From Acidobacteriota bacterium (GTDB lineage Bacteria; Acidobacteriota; Terriglobia; Terriglobales; Acidobacteriaceae): 64,000 nt of DNA. Of this stretch, positions 1 through 8,699 are shown piece after piece. How positions within the stretch are numbered: the first letter of the stretch is position 1; each line of letters begins with the position of its first letter. The notes beneath the pieces are model-generated. The model searched no databases, had not been told where the DNA came from, and saw nothing but the letters and a program-made list of their open reading frames with translations. A program made the position numbers and the translations under genes. The stretch covers positions 62,001-126,000 of the forward strand of contig JAJZVX010000001.1 of assembly GCA_021846985.1 (NCBI GenBank), written 5' to 3'.

Positions 1-1
1 G

Positions 2-121
2 AAGCCGCTGATCTCGGCAACTTTTTCGTTTGCGGAGAGCGTGGCGGCGTTTGAGCGCGCCGCGGAGGGCCGCCCCGCGGATGTGAAGCTGCAGATCGCG
101 GTGGAGGAATCGGCCCGGTGA
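2..121 (+). CDS. Zinc-type alcohol/polyol dehydrogenase, C-terminal end (partial)
   Basis: Only the last 39 residues are in the window; the gene continues upstream of base 1. The reading frame opens at base 2 and stops at TGA 119-121. The peptide ([13 protein letters not shown] then AFERA then VKLQIAV) has the pattern of the medium-chain dehydrogenase C-terminus, where a 'plit..f.f.ea..AF..a' segment precedes a final beta strand. That family uses zinc and NAD(P) to oxidise alcohols or polyols. The polyol permease gene starts inside its stop codon, which suggests an operon for uptake and oxidation of a sugar alcohol. Specific substrate unknown; the family call rests on a short tail only. Confidence 0.6.
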   Translation, partial: KPLISATFSFAESVAAFERAAEGRPADVKLQIAVEESAR

Positions 122-1422
122 GCGCGGCCAGAGCCGAGGCGGCGGCGCGGGAGCAGACGCGCGGCGACCGTCATTTTCTGGGCATGCCGCTGGCGCTGCT
201 GGGCGGCTACATCGCCATTGTGCTGTGCATGACCGGCGACGGCATCGAGCAGGCGTTCCTGTCGAAGTACATCGTGAATCTGGGCTTCAGTGCGCGCGAC
301 GCGGCGCTGGTGTTTACGGTGTACGGGGCTACGGCGGCGCTGTCGAGCTGGCTTTCGGGCGTGCTGGCCGACGTATTCACGCCGCGGCGCATCATGCTGA
401 TCGGCGTGGCCTGGTGGCTGGGCTTCCATGCGCTGTTCCTGGGCCTGGGGCTGGGACGCGCAAATCTGCCGCTGACAATCTTCTTCTATGGCGTGCGCGG
501 CTTTGCCTATCCGCTGTTCTTCTACGGGTTTTTTGTGTGGGTGGTGCAGAAGAGCCGGCCGCACGAGCTGGCGGCGGCGATTGGCTGGACGTGGAGCATG
601 TTCACCATCGGCTATGGGATTGTGGGCTCGTACCTGCCCAGCTTTACCATTCCGTGGATCGGCTTCATGGGCACGCTGTGGATGTCGATGGCGTGGGTGA
701 TGGCGGGCGGGCTGCTGATCTACTTTTTCACGGGCGGGGTGACGGCCACGCCGAACGCGGCGCTGGCGCGCGGAGAAACCACGCACTTCGCCGAGATCGG
801 CAAATGCGTCACGCTGATCTTTCGCAACAAGAACATCGCGCTGGCGCTGATTACGCGCATCATCTGCAACCTGTCGCTGTTTGGGTTTCCGGTGATCATG
901 CCGCTTTACTACACCTCGGCGCACATCGGCTTTACGGTACCGGAGTGGCTGCGCATCTGGGGCGCGTTCTTTGTGGTGCAGCCGGTGACCAACGTGGTGT
1001 GGGGACTGGTTGGCGACCGCATGGGATGGATGCGGCAGATGCGCTGGGTGGGCTTTGTGGGCTGCGGCACCGCGTCGCTGCTCTTCTATTGGATTCCGGC
1101 GCACTTTCCGCACAACACCTTTGCGGCGACGGTGGCCGCGCTGCTGTTTGCCTTCACCATTACTTCATTTGTGCCCATGGGCGCCATCTTCCCCATGATG
1201 GAGCCGGAGCACAAGGGCGCGGCGGTGAGCGTGCAGAACCTGGGCGGGGGCCTGGCGAACTTTGGCGGTCCGCTGCTGGCGGCGTTCATCCTGCCCTTCT
1301 GGGGAATTGCGGGCGTGGTGGTGGTTTACGGGATTCTCTACTACTTTGCAGCCGTGCTCACGCTGTTTATCCACGTCGATCAGCCCAAGGGCGTTTCGGC
1401 GGCGTCGCTGGCGAGTCATTGA
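118..1422 (+). CDS. MFS polyol permease (RbtT/DalT/CsbX-like)
   Basis: 434-residue inner-membrane transporter with about 12 hydrophobic segments. It resembles the polyol:proton symporter branch of the MFS (ribitol, arabitol and alpha-ketoglutarate-type carriers) in the [14 protein letters not shown] segment near residue 40, the [13 protein letters not shown] loop between helices 2 and 3 and the [17 protein letters not shown] segment. The start is GTG at 118, which overlaps the TGA of the upstream dehydrogenase by 3 nt (GTGA), the usual sign of translational coupling. An ATG at 184 would remove part of the cytoplasmic N-terminus and is the alternative. The context with a polyol-type dehydrogenase supports a sugar alcohol as substrate, but the exact one cannot be read from sequence. 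Confidence 0.75.
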   Translation: MSAARAEAAAREQTRGDRHFLGMPLALLGGYIAIVLCMTGDGIEQAFLSKYIVNLGFSARDAALVFTVYGATAALSSWLSGVLADVFTPRRIMLIGVAWWLGFHALFLGLGLGRANLPLTIFFYGVRGFAYPLFFYGFFVWVVQKSRPHELAAAIGWTWSMFTIGYGIVGSYLPSFTIPWIGFMGTLWMSMAWVMAGGLLIYFFTGGVTATPNAALARGETTHFAEIGKCVTLIFRNKNIALALITRIICNLSLFGFPVIMPLYYTSAHIGFTVPEWLRIWGAFFVVQPVTNVVWGLVGDRMGWMRQMRWVGFVGCGTASLLFYWIPAHFPHNTFAATVAALLFAFTITSFVPMGAIFPMMEPEHKGAAVSVQNLGGGLANFGGPLLAAFILPFWGIAGVVVVYGILYYFAAVLTLFIHVDQPKGVSAASLASH

Positions 1423-1478
1423 AGAGGCGGGGAACGAGGGAGCTCGGGAACAGGAAACAAAAACTGGGGAGCGGAGAT

Positions 1479-2453
1479 CTACTCCGTATTTCTTGCCTCC
1501 TGATCTGCTGGCTGCAGAGTCAGGCGCGCGGTGAGAACCACCAGCGCGGCCCAGAGGGAGTCCGTCGCGAGCAGGTGGATGAGCTGAACCCACACCGGCG
1601 CGAGAAGAAATACATCCACAAGCCCCAGCGTATAGACAGAGGCCAGCAGCACCAGCACCAGCGCGGAAAGCCTGCGGTTGTCCCAGTGAGCGTTGCGTTG
1701 GGCGGCGCGGACCAGAATCCAGATCAGAAAGAGGCTGGCGAGGAAGGCGACGGCGGGATGCGTCCAGCGCCAGCGCACCAGCCATCCGCTGGTAGGAGAA
1801 AAATCCTGTGAAAATGCGGTGCCGAGCGAAGACGCGGGAAAAAGCGTATCGCCAAGCGCGGCCAGCGAGCCGGTAACGCCCACCACCATCACGGCCAGCA
1901 CGGCCACGGCGGCACTGAAAGGCGCTACCAGCCGAATCTGGCTGCGCAGATAGCCGTGTTGGCGGCTCAGCAGGTGCGCCGTCAGGGTGATGGCGGCCAG
2001 CAGAAGCAGCGTGTTGGCAAGGTGAAGAGCCAGGAAAGCCGGACGGCCGGGAGCCTGGCTTTGCGCGGTGTAGCCCAGCTTGACCAGCAGCGCCCCCAGC
2101 AGGGCTTCAACCAGCGTGAGCGCAACCGAGACCACCGCCAGGGCGCGGGCCAGATGGCCGCGGACGCTGCCGGCAAAGGTCCAGATGAGCAGCCCCACCA
2201 CGGCGAAGAAAGAAAGGCCGCTGGTGATGCGGTGGGTGAACTCGATGAGGGTGTTCGTGCCGGGCGCGTGCTGGATGACGGTGCCGTTGCAGAGTGGCCA
2301 GTGGTCGCCGCAGCCAGCGCCGGAGCCGGTGGCGCGGACGAGGGTGCCCCACAGGATGACGGCGACAAAATAGATCAGCACACCCCAGGCGTAGCGGCGC
2401 AGGGCGGGCGAGGGAAGGGATTTCTGAGCCGGGGAAATGGCGATGGAAGGCAT
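1479..2453 (-). CDS. ctaA: Haem A synthase CtaA/COX15
   Basis: 324-residue membrane protein that oxidises the C8 methyl of haem O to a formyl group, giving haem A for aa3-type cytochrome oxidase. About eight membrane helices are visible. Conserved features: a Cys pair in CGDHWPLCNG (C48, C55), the EFTHR motif (E71, H74), and later histidines in LALHLANT, WRWTHP and QLIHLLATDSLW, the usual haem ligands. The start at 2453 is chosen because GGGAGA sits about 8 nt upstream. A longer reading from ATG 2480 has no ribosome site and begins 1 nt after a TACACT -10-like box (2482-2487), so it is unlikely to be transcribed whole. Convergent with the polyol permease. Implies an aerobic oxidase elsewhere in the genome. 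Confidence 0.92.
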   Translation of the reverse strand: MPSIAISPAQKSLPSPALRRYAWGVLIYFVAVILWGTLVRATGSGAGCGDHWPLCNGTVIQHAPGTNTLIEFTHRITSGLSFFAVVGLLIWTFAGSVRGHLARALAVVSVALTLVEALLGALLVKLGYTAQSQAPGRPAFLALHLANTLLLLAAITLTAHLLSRQHGYLRSQIRLVAPFSAAVAVLAVMVVGVTGSLAALGDTLFPASSLGTAFSQDFSPTSGWLVRWRWTHPAVAFLASLFLIWILVRAAQRNAHWDNRRLSALVLVLLASVYTLGLVDVFLLAPVWVQLIHLLATDSLWAALVVLTARLTLQPADQEARNTE

Positions 2454-2481
2454 GCGGAAAGTCTCCCGGTTGAACTTCATC

Positions 2482-2487
2482 AGTGTA
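2482..2487 (-). promoter_or_regulatory. Putative -10 box for ctaA (TACACT)
   Basis: On the minus strand TACACT lies 28 nt upstream of the chosen ctaA start. No convincing -35 hexamer is seen. The same hexamer stands before trpE. It supports the shorter ctaA start. Confidence 0.35.
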
Positions 2488-2588
2488 GAACACGCAACGG
2501 CGGGATCCCGCGAGAAGCACAAAATGCTGCGCCGGATGAATGCAAGCCGCCTGCGCCTGCGGCTTCAAGCCTGCCCCTTGCCGTCGAA

Positions 2589-2614
2589 AGCCCGCGCTCC
2601 TCAGGGCGCGGGCT
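2589..2614 (-). terminator. Hairpin after ackA, probable weak terminator
   Basis: Perfect 9-bp inverted repeat (AGCCCGCGC at 2589-2597 and GCGCGGGCT at 2606-2614) with an 8-nt loop, between the ackA stop and the ctaA promoter on the minus strand. Only a short T run (TTT) follows on that strand, so termination may be incomplete. Confidence 0.45.
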
Positions 2615-2641
2615 GCGGCGTTTTGGAGGAATGCCGATGGT

Positions 2642-3838
2642 TCATTCTCCCATCAGCCTCACAACGTGGTTCACAATGATGAGATCTTCCAGCGGAGGAA
2701 TCACGCGTACGGCAACCCGGGAGTTCTTCGCGGAGATCATCGCGGGCCCGCGCACGTTGTTGCGCTCCGCATCCAGCACAATGCCCAGCGCGTCAAGCCC
2801 GGCGCAGATCTCGGCCCGCGAGGCCATATCGTTTTCGCCGATGCCGCCCGTGAAGACCAGCATGTCCAGGCCGTTCAGCTCCGCCACAAAGCTGCCGATC
2901 CAGCGGGCGATGGTCCAGGTGAACTTGTCCACCGCCAGGCGGGCATGGGCGTTGCCGGCCTGTATGGCTTCGCGCAGGTCGCGCATGTCGTTGGAGAGCT
3001 GGCTGACGCCCAGCAGGCCGGACTTCTTGCTTACCACGGTTTCCAGCTTGTCCGCGGCCTCGCTGGCGCTCTGCGCCGTCTTGGCAATCTCTCGCAGAAT
3101 GAACAGCAGCACCCCGGGGTCGATGTCGCCGGTGCGTGTGCCGCTGATGATGCCGCCGGTCGGAGTCAGTCCCATCGAGGTGTCCAGACACTGGCCCTGC
3201 AGAATGGCGGAGATCGAAGAGCCATTGCCCAGATGCGCCACGATCAGCTTCTCCGGAACCTCCGGCTGCAACTGGTAGACGATGGACTCGTACGAGATGC
3301 CGTGCGCACCGTAGCGCCGCACGCCCATGGCGGAGTACTCGTCAGGAATCGGCATATGGCGCACCACTTCCGGCATGGTGCGGTGAAAGTAGGAGTCGAG
3401 GCACACAAAATTGGGCACCCCGGGAAACAGGCGCAGCGCCTCGCGCATAATGTAGCAGGCGATGGGCGTGTGCAGCGGGGCAAAGGCGGTGTAGCGCTCC
3501 ATCTCGTCGATCAGCTCTGAGGTGATGCGCTGGTTCTCCTGCACCGTCGGTCCGCCGCATACCATGCGATGGCCAATGGCTACGGGGGCGGGAAACTCCC
3601 CCGAGTGCAGCGCGTCGGCCACCAGCTTGAAGGCGACCGAGCGGTTGGGCAGTGCCGGAGTCTGGTCGACGAGTTTTGTTCCCGCCGCGTTCTTGATCCA
3701 GAACTTGCCGAGGTCGGTGCCGATGCCGTCAACGGCGCCCTCGAAAAGGCGCGCGCGTTCGCCGTTGCCAGCTTCATAAACGGAAAATTTGATGGAAGAG
3801 GAGCCGCTGTTCAGAACAAGTACAGGCAAGGAAGACAT
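2642..3838 (-). CDS. ackA: Acetate kinase
   Basis: 398 residues, the usual length. It interconverts acetyl phosphate plus ADP with acetate plus ATP in the cytoplasm. Motifs in order: the N-terminal phosphate-binding NSGSSSIKF (10-18), GHRMVCGG (the family's GHRxVHGG with Cys for His), AHLGNGSS, DTSMGLTPTGG, GTRTGDIDPG, and FTGGIGEN near the C-terminus. Start at 3838 gives MSSLPVLVLNSG, matching the family N-terminus; a GAGG element lies about 10 nt upstream. It follows phosphoketolase by 140 bp in the same direction, so the pair can convert xylulose-5-P or fructose-6-P to acetate with ATP formation. The intervening hairpins may separate their expression. The Cys in place of the motif His is a small oddity. 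Confidence 0.95.
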   Translation of the reverse strand: MSSLPVLVLNSGSSSIKFSVYEAGNGERARLFEGAVDGIGTDLGKFWIKNAAGTKLVDQTPALPNRSVAFKLVADALHSGEFPAPVAIGHRMVCGGPTVQENQRITSELIDEMERYTAFAPLHTPIACYIMREALRLFPGVPNFVCLDSYFHRTMPEVVRHMPIPDEYSAMGVRRYGAHGISYESIVYQLQPEVPEKLIVAHLGNGSSISAILQGQCLDTSMGLTPTGGIISGTRTGDIDPGVLLFILREIAKTAQSASEAADKLETVVSKKSGLLGVSQLSNDMRDLREAIQAGNAHARLAVDKFTWTIARWIGSFVAELNGLDMLVFTGGIGENDMASRAEICAGLDALGIVLDAERNNVRGPAMISAKNSRVAVRVIPPLEDLIIVNHVVRLMGE

Positions 3839-3861
3839 GAAAAGGAACCTCGGTCGTTGGG

Positions 3862-3960
3862 GTCCGCGCGGGGCGGACGGGGTTGCGGGTGAGCCGGTGG
3901 GCCGCGTCCTGCGCGGATGAGCCGGTGATCGGCATCCCGGGTCCGCAATCGATACCCGGG
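3862..3960 (-). repeat. Two hairpins in the xfp-ackA gap
   Basis: GTCCGC (3862-3867) pairs with GCGGAC (3873-3878), and CCCGGGT (3936-3942) pairs with ACCCGGG (3954-3960). In addition a perfect 14-bp palindrome GCGAGCTAGCTCGC (3974-3987) spans the xfp stop codon. None is followed by a T run, so they look more like mRNA-stabilising or processing structures than simple terminators. Confidence 0.4.
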
Positions 3961-3978
3961 AGCCTGGGTTAAAGCGAG

Positions 3979-6354
3979 CTAGCTCGCGGACCAGCGCCAG
4001 TCGCGGATTTCGGGCAGATCCTCGCCGTTTTCGGCCACGTACAGCCGGTGGCGTTGGATGGCTTCGGAGTACCACTGCTGCGCCGCATCCACCTGCGAGG
4101 CAAGACGCGGCACGCGCCGGACTGCGTCCAAAACAAGCTGGAAGCGGTCGATGTTGTTCAGCACGCACATGTCGAACGGCGTCGTGGTGGTGCCTTCCTC
4201 CTTGTAGCCGCGCACGTGAATGTGTTCGTGATTGCGGCGCCGGTAGGTCAGGCGGTGGATGAGCCACGGATAGCCGTGGAAGGCGAACACCACCGGCACG
4301 CCGGGCGGAAAGATGCGGTCGTACTCCTCGTCGGCTAGCCCGTGCGGATGCTCGGACTGTGGTTCCAGCGTCATCAAGTCCACCACGTTCACCACGCGGA
4401 TGCGCAGGTCGGGTACCCGTTCGCGCAGCAGGCGCACCGCGGCCAGCGCCTCCATGGTGGGAACGTCGCCGCAGCAGGCCATCACCATTTCCGGTTGGTC
4501 CTGGTCGTTGCTGGCCCACGGCCAGATGCCCAAACCCGCGGTGCAGTGGGCCACGGCCTCGTCGATCGTCAGCCACTGCGGCGCCGGCTGCTTGCCCGCC
4601 ACAATCAGGTTGATGTAGTTGCGGCTGCGCAGGCAGTGGTCGGCCACCGAGAGCAGCGTGTTGGCGTCCGGCGGCAGGTAGATGCGCACCACGTCGGCCT
4701 TCTTGTTCAGCAGGTGATCGATGAAACCCGGATCCTGATGCGAGAACCCGTTGTGGTCCTGCCGCCACACCAGAGAGCTGAGCAGATAGTTGAGTGACGC
4801 GATCGGCTTCCGCCAGGAAATCTGGCGCGTCACCTTGAGCCACTTGGCGTGCTGGTTCGCCATCGAATCGATGATGTGGATGAAGGCCTCGTAGCAGGAG
4901 AAAAATCCGTGCCGGCCGGTCAACAGATAGCCCTCCAGCCATCCCTGGCACATATGCTCGCTCAGCACTTCCATCACATGACCGCTGGCGGATAGGTTTT
5001 CGTCGACGGGGAGGGTTTGGGCCATCCAGGTTTTGCCGGTGCCCTCAATAACTTCGCCGATGCGGTTGGAGGCGGTCTCGTCGGGGCCGAAGACGCGGAA
5101 GTTCTTCTGGTCGAGATTGGCCCGCATGACGGCGTGGAGGAAGTGGCCCAGCACGCGGGTGGATTCCACGTCCTGCTGTCCGCGATCCGGCTGCCTGACG
5201 GCGAAGTCGCGGAAGCTGGGCATGCGGAGAGGCTGCAGCAACAGGCCGCCGTTGGCGTGGGCGTTCATGCCCATGCGGCGGCGGCCCTTGGGGGCAATGT
5301 CGGCCAGGTCCGCGCGCAGGGCGCCTTTGGCGTCGAAGAGCTCTTCGGGCTTGTAGCTGCGCATCCACTCTTCCAGCAGGCGCAGATGTTCGGGCTTCTC
5401 GCGCAGCTCGGAGAGCGGAACCTGGTGGGCGCGCCAGGTGTTTTCCACGGGCTTGCCGTCCACCACCTTGGGGCCGGTCCAGCCCTTGGGTGTGCGGAAG
5501 ATGAGCATGGGCCAGGCGGGGCGCTCGGTGGCGCCTTCCTGCCGCGCCGCCTTCTGGATGGCGGCGATGCGGTCGAAGATGGCGTCGAAGACGGCGGCCG
5601 CCTGCTGATGCATGGTGGCCGGGTCGTCGCCTTCCAGGGTATAGGGTTCGTAGCCGTAGCCGCGCATCAGGCTTTCCAGCTCGGCGTGGGGTATGCGCGC
5701 CAGTACCGTCGGATTGGCGATCTTGTAGCCGTTCAGGTGCAGGATGGGCAGCACCGCGCCGTCCGTCGCCGGGTTCAGAAACTTGTTGGAATGCCAGCTT
5801 GTGGCCAGCGGCCCTGTCTCGGCTTCGCCGTCGCCCACCACGCAGGCGACGATGAGATCGGGATTGTCGAAGGCGGCGCCGTATGCGTGCACCAGCGAGT
5901 AGCCTAGCTCGCCGCCCTCGTGGATGGAACCGGGGGTTTCGGGAGCCACATGGCTGGGAATGCCGTAGGGCCAACTGAACTGGCGGAAGAGGCGCCTGAT
6001 GCCGTCCCGGTTCTGCTCGATGTGCGGATAGACCTCCGTGTAGGAGCCTTCCAGATACGTGTTGGCTACCAGGCCAGGGCCGCCGTGCCCCGGACCGATG
6101 ACGTAAATCATGTTCAGATCCCGCGCGCGGATCAGGCGGTTCCAGTGTACGTAGAGAAAGTTCAGTCCCGGCGTCGTGCCCCAGTGGCCCAGAAGGCGGG
6201 GCTTGATGTCATCGAGAGTAAGAGGCCGGTCCAGCAGGGGATTGTCTTTGAGGTAAATCTGGCCGACGGAGAGATAGTTGGCAGCTCGCCAGTAGGCGTC
6301 CATTTTGGCCAGCAGTTCGGGGTTTAAGGGAGCTTGCATGGTTGCTTCGCTCAA
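3979..6354 (-). CDS. xfp: Xylulose-5-phosphate/fructose-6-phosphate phosphoketolase
   Basis: 791 residues, full length. This thiamine-diphosphate enzyme splits xylulose-5-P (and often fructose-6-P) with phosphate to acetyl-P plus a triose or tetrose phosphate. Family marks: [13 protein letters not shown] near residue 54, the GPGHGGPG loop, [28 protein letters not shown] (cofactor motif), GYGYEPY, and [12 protein letters not shown]. The start is TTG at 6354: AGGAGG stands 6 nt before it (6361-6366), whereas the in-frame ATG at 6339 would be 21 nt away. Acetate kinase follows on the same strand, giving a shunt to acetate and ATP. A 14-bp near-palindrome lies about 70 nt upstream. Confidence 0.96.
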   Translation of the reverse strand: MSEATMQAPLNPELLAKMDAYWRAANYLSVGQIYLKDNPLLDRPLTLDDIKPRLLGHWGTTPGLNFLYVHWNRLIRARDLNMIYVIGPGHGGPGLVANTYLEGSYTEVYPHIEQNRDGIRRLFRQFSWPYGIPSHVAPETPGSIHEGGELGYSLVHAYGAAFDNPDLIVACVVGDGEAETGPLATSWHSNKFLNPATDGAVLPILHLNGYKIANPTVLARIPHAELESLMRGYGYEPYTLEGDDPATMHQQAAAVFDAIFDRIAAIQKAARQEGATERPAWPMLIFRTPKGWTGPKVVDGKPVENTWRAHQVPLSELREKPEHLRLLEEWMRSYKPEELFDAKGALRADLADIAPKGRRRMGMNAHANGGLLLQPLRMPSFRDFAVRQPDRGQQDVESTRVLGHFLHAVMRANLDQKNFRVFGPDETASNRIGEVIEGTGKTWMAQTLPVDENLSASGHVMEVLSEHMCQGWLEGYLLTGRHGFFSCYEAFIHIIDSMANQHAKWLKVTRQISWRKPIASLNYLLSSLVWRQDHNGFSHQDPGFIDHLLNKKADVVRIYLPPDANTLLSVADHCLRSRNYINLIVAGKQPAPQWLTIDEAVAHCTAGLGIWPWASNDQDQPEMVMACCGDVPTMEALAAVRLLRERVPDLRIRVVNVVDLMTLEPQSEHPHGLADEEYDRIFPPGVPVVFAFHGYPWLIHRLTYRRRNHEHIHVRGYKEEGTTTTPFDMCVLNNIDRFQLVLDAVRRVPRLASQVDAAQQWYSEAIQRHRLYVAENGEDLPEIRDWRWSAS

Positions 6355-6421
6355 ATTCCACCTCCTGAAGGGGAAATTGCCGTACCAAATACGAGCCTAG
6401 CAGCACGGGCAACGGGCTGGG

Positions 6422-6435
6422 GTGATTCGAGTCAC
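6422..6435. promoter_or_regulatory. Palindrome upstream of xfp, candidate operator
   Basis: GTGATTCGAGTCAC, 6 of 7 base pairs symmetrical, about 70 bp before the xfp start. Its size and position suit a dimeric repressor or activator site. No regulator gene is adjacent. Confidence 0.3.
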
Positions 6436-6539
6436 ATGCCGGCGGGGCGGCCAGCCCACAGAGAGGCGGATGCGATGCGGGCGCAAAAAAGGCTGGCTTT
6501 GTTGCCTCTTGTCCCAACAGGAAGCAGGTTTTTTGTGAT

Positions 6540-7592
6540 CTAGAAATATTTTTTGAGCTTGAGGATTTGCGATTCGAGGCCGTACCAGAGGAGGGTGGCG
6601 ACGGCGGTGGAGACGGCGAGGCGGAAGGCGACAATGGCGAGGTTGCCGGGGATGCCGTAGGGGGACATTTTGACGTCGAACCAGCCGAAGAAGACGAAGA
6701 CCATAATGTGTGTCATGTAGAGGCCGTAGCTGATGCGGCCGTAGAAGGGCAGAGGTCCGCAGCGGAGGAGGAAGCTGAGCGGATTGCGGGCGCCGGTCGA
6801 GGCAAGAGCGGCGGTGATGGCTCCGGTGAAGCCGAGAGCCAGCGTGGAGTCGAGCAGGCTGGTGCCGCCGGCCACGGTGAAGGCGGCTTCGAGGCCGAGC
6901 ACGAAAGCGGCGAGCCCCAGCGCGAGCCAGGTTTTGCGGCCCAGGCGGAGGGTGTGAAGGCCGAGCGCGAGCAGGCTGCCGAGAGCGATGGCGTCGAGCT
7001 TGATGAGGGTGTGGGTGGGGGTGATCCAGGGCAGGTTGGCGTGGCGCAGCGCGGGCGAAATCACCAGGGTGGCCAGCAGGACAGCGGCGAGCATCCAGGG
7101 GCGGCGAAGGAAGCGGACGATGGGAGCCCAGAAGAAGTAGTACTGCTCCTCGATGGCCAGCGCCCAGGTGGGGCCGATGGCGGGCGGCAGGGTGAGGTGA
7201 AAGAGATTCTGTACGCAGAAGAGGTAGGCAAGCCACGGAGCGGCCTTGATCGCCTCCCACGGCGCGGGACCGATGAACCACGGGGACTGCCAGTAGCACA
7301 CGGCGAGAACAAGAAGGTAGACCGGCCACACGCGCAGAAAGCGGCGCGCGTGGAAGTTGTGAAAGTAGTGGGGACGGTCGCGCGTGGTCAGCAGGATCGA
7401 AGTAATCAGAAAGCCGCTGAGCGAGAAAAACAGCTGCACGCCGGACCAGCCCCAGAGCGCGCCGCCGTGCAGCGGCGTCCCCGCCAGGCGCGGCGAGGAG
7501 TGATAAAAGACCACGCCCAGAATGGCGAGCCCGCGCAAGCCGTCGAGCTCGGGCAGATAGGAGGGAAGCCACGTTGGACGCTGGATAGACAT
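6540..7592 (-). CDS. Acyltransferase 3 family membrane protein (OafA/YrhL-like)
   Basis: 350 residues with about ten hydrophobic segments. Family marks are the N-terminal LPELDGLRGLAILGVVFYH segment (the active-site region, ending in the conserved His), LFFSLSGFLIT, FHARRFLRVWPVYLL and the IEEQYYFFWAP element. Such proteins move acyl groups, usually acetyl, across the inner membrane onto surface polysaccharide, peptidoglycan or a secreted small molecule. The start at 7592 (MSIQRPTWLP) is chosen by family fit; a TTG at 7625 with a G-rich element upstream is possible. It lies 53 bp after proC on the same strand and may share its transcript. No glycan genes are adjacent, so the acceptor cannot be guessed. 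Confidence 0.85.
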   Translation of the reverse strand: MSIQRPTWLPSYLPELDGLRGLAILGVVFYHSSPRLAGTPLHGGALWGWSGVQLFFSLSGFLITSILLTTRDRPHYFHNFHARRFLRVWPVYLLVLAVCYWQSPWFIGPAPWEAIKAAPWLAYLFCVQNLFHLTLPPAIGPTWALAIEEQYYFFWAPIVRFLRRPWMLAAVLLATLVISPALRHANLPWITPTHTLIKLDAIALGSLLALGLHTLRLGRKTWLALGLAAFVLGLEAAFTVAGGTSLLDSTLALGFTGAITAALASTGARNPLSFLLRCGPLPFYGRISYGLYMTHIMVFVFFGWFDVKMSPYGIPGNLAIVAFRLAVSTAVATLLWYGLESQILKLKKYF

Positions 7593-7645
7593 GGCGGTGC
7601 GTGAGCAAGCGTGCCGGGCGCGCAAGCTGCGCGCCCCGGACAGAA

Positions 7646-8500
7646 TTATCCTTTGGCCAGTTCGCGGGCTCGCTCGGTGGCGCGCATGACGGCTTTGATG
7701 AGAGTGACGCGGAGGCCGCCTTCTTCGAGCTCGAGGATGCCATCTACGGTGCAGCCGGCGGGAGTGGTGACGGCGTCTTTGAGCAGGGCCGGGTGGTAGC
7801 CGGTTTCAAGGACCATTTTGCCGGCGCCGAAGACGGTTTGTGCGGCGAGCTGGGTAGCGGTATCGCGGGGCAGGCCGACCTTGACGCCGGCCTCGGCCAG
7901 GGCCTCGATGATGATGTAGACGTAGGCGGGGCCGGAGGCGGAGAGGCCGGTGACAGCGTCCATGTGCTTTTCGTCGACGACGACGGAGCGGCCCACGGTT
8001 TCGAAGATGCGCTGGGCGAGCTCCATCTGCTTGGCGGTGACGAAGCGGCCGCGGCAAAGGCCGGTGGCGCCGGCGCCGAGGGCGGAAGGGGTGTTGGGCA
8101 TGGCGCGGATGACGCCGATCTCGATGCCCGCCGCGTCCTCGATGGCGCGGGTCTGCACCGACGCCGCGAAGGAGATGAGGGCCTTTTTCTTGGTCAGGGC
8201 CGGGCGGATCTCCTCGACGATGGCCGGCACCTGGTAGGGCTTGACGCCCAGAAGGATCAGGTCGGCCTGTTGGGCGGCTTCGAGATTGTTGGTGCCGACA
8301 TCGACGCCCCACTGGGTGCTGAGGGCCAAAGCACGCTCGGCGTGGGCCACGGTGGCGTGGATCTGGTCGGGGGCAAACAGGTTCTGCTTGAGGAATGCCT
8401 GCAGCAGGATGCCGCCCATCTTGCCGGCGCCCAGAACGGCGACGTGGAGATCGGGAAGTTGCGCGGGCACCTGCGCGGCCTCAACGGCGATTTCGGCCAT
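7646..8500 (-). CDS. proC: Pyrroline-5-carboxylate reductase
   Basis: 284 residues; reduces 1-pyrroline-5-carboxylate to proline with NAD(P)H in the cytoplasm. The nucleotide-binding motif VAVLGAGKMG starts near residue 20, LLGVKPYQ follows, then RAMPNTPSALGAGATGL, and the signature region is in the C-terminal half: SGPAYVY, TVFGAGKMVLE, TTPAGCTVDGILELE. The start at 8500 has AAGGAA about 8 nt upstream. A TGTTACAACTAACA imperfect palindrome (8529-8542) precedes it and could be an operator or chance. Other proline genes are not nearby. Confidence 0.95.
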   Translation of the reverse strand: MAEIAVEAAQVPAQLPDLHVAVLGAGKMGGILLQAFLKQNLFAPDQIHATVAHAERALALSTQWGVDVGTNNLEAAQQADLILLGVKPYQVPAIVEEIRPALTKKKALISFAASVQTRAIEDAAGIEIGVIRAMPNTPSALGAGATGLCRGRFVTAKQMELAQRIFETVGRSVVVDEKHMDAVTGLSASGPAYVYIIIEALAEAGVKVGLPRDTATQLAAQTVFGAGKMVLETGYHPALLKDAVTTPAGCTVDGILELEEGGLRVTLIKAVMRATERARELAKG

Positions 8501-8699
8501 CGTGTTTCCTTGTCATGGATGGGATTCTTGTTACAACTAACAGAATACGCGCTGCGCGATGCAGGCGCCAGAGCGGTTCTGCGCTGGCGAGCTTCCGCCT
8601 TGCGGCGATCCGCCTCTCAACGCAGTGCGGCCGGCGGATCGGGCTCCTGTGGAGTCGATGCGCCGGCCACGCCGCAGTGCCGGTGGAAACGGCGGGAGG

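Noticed and set aside
1472-1486. CGGAG/CTCCG hairpin as terminator for the polyol permease
   Set aside because: Only 5 bp, overlaps the ctaA stop, and the T run is interrupted.
2642-4951. A 769-codon open frame that would extend acetate kinase upstream
   Set aside because: The upstream part is a shadow of the phosphoketolase gene on the same strand; acetate kinase begins at 3838 with its family N-terminus.
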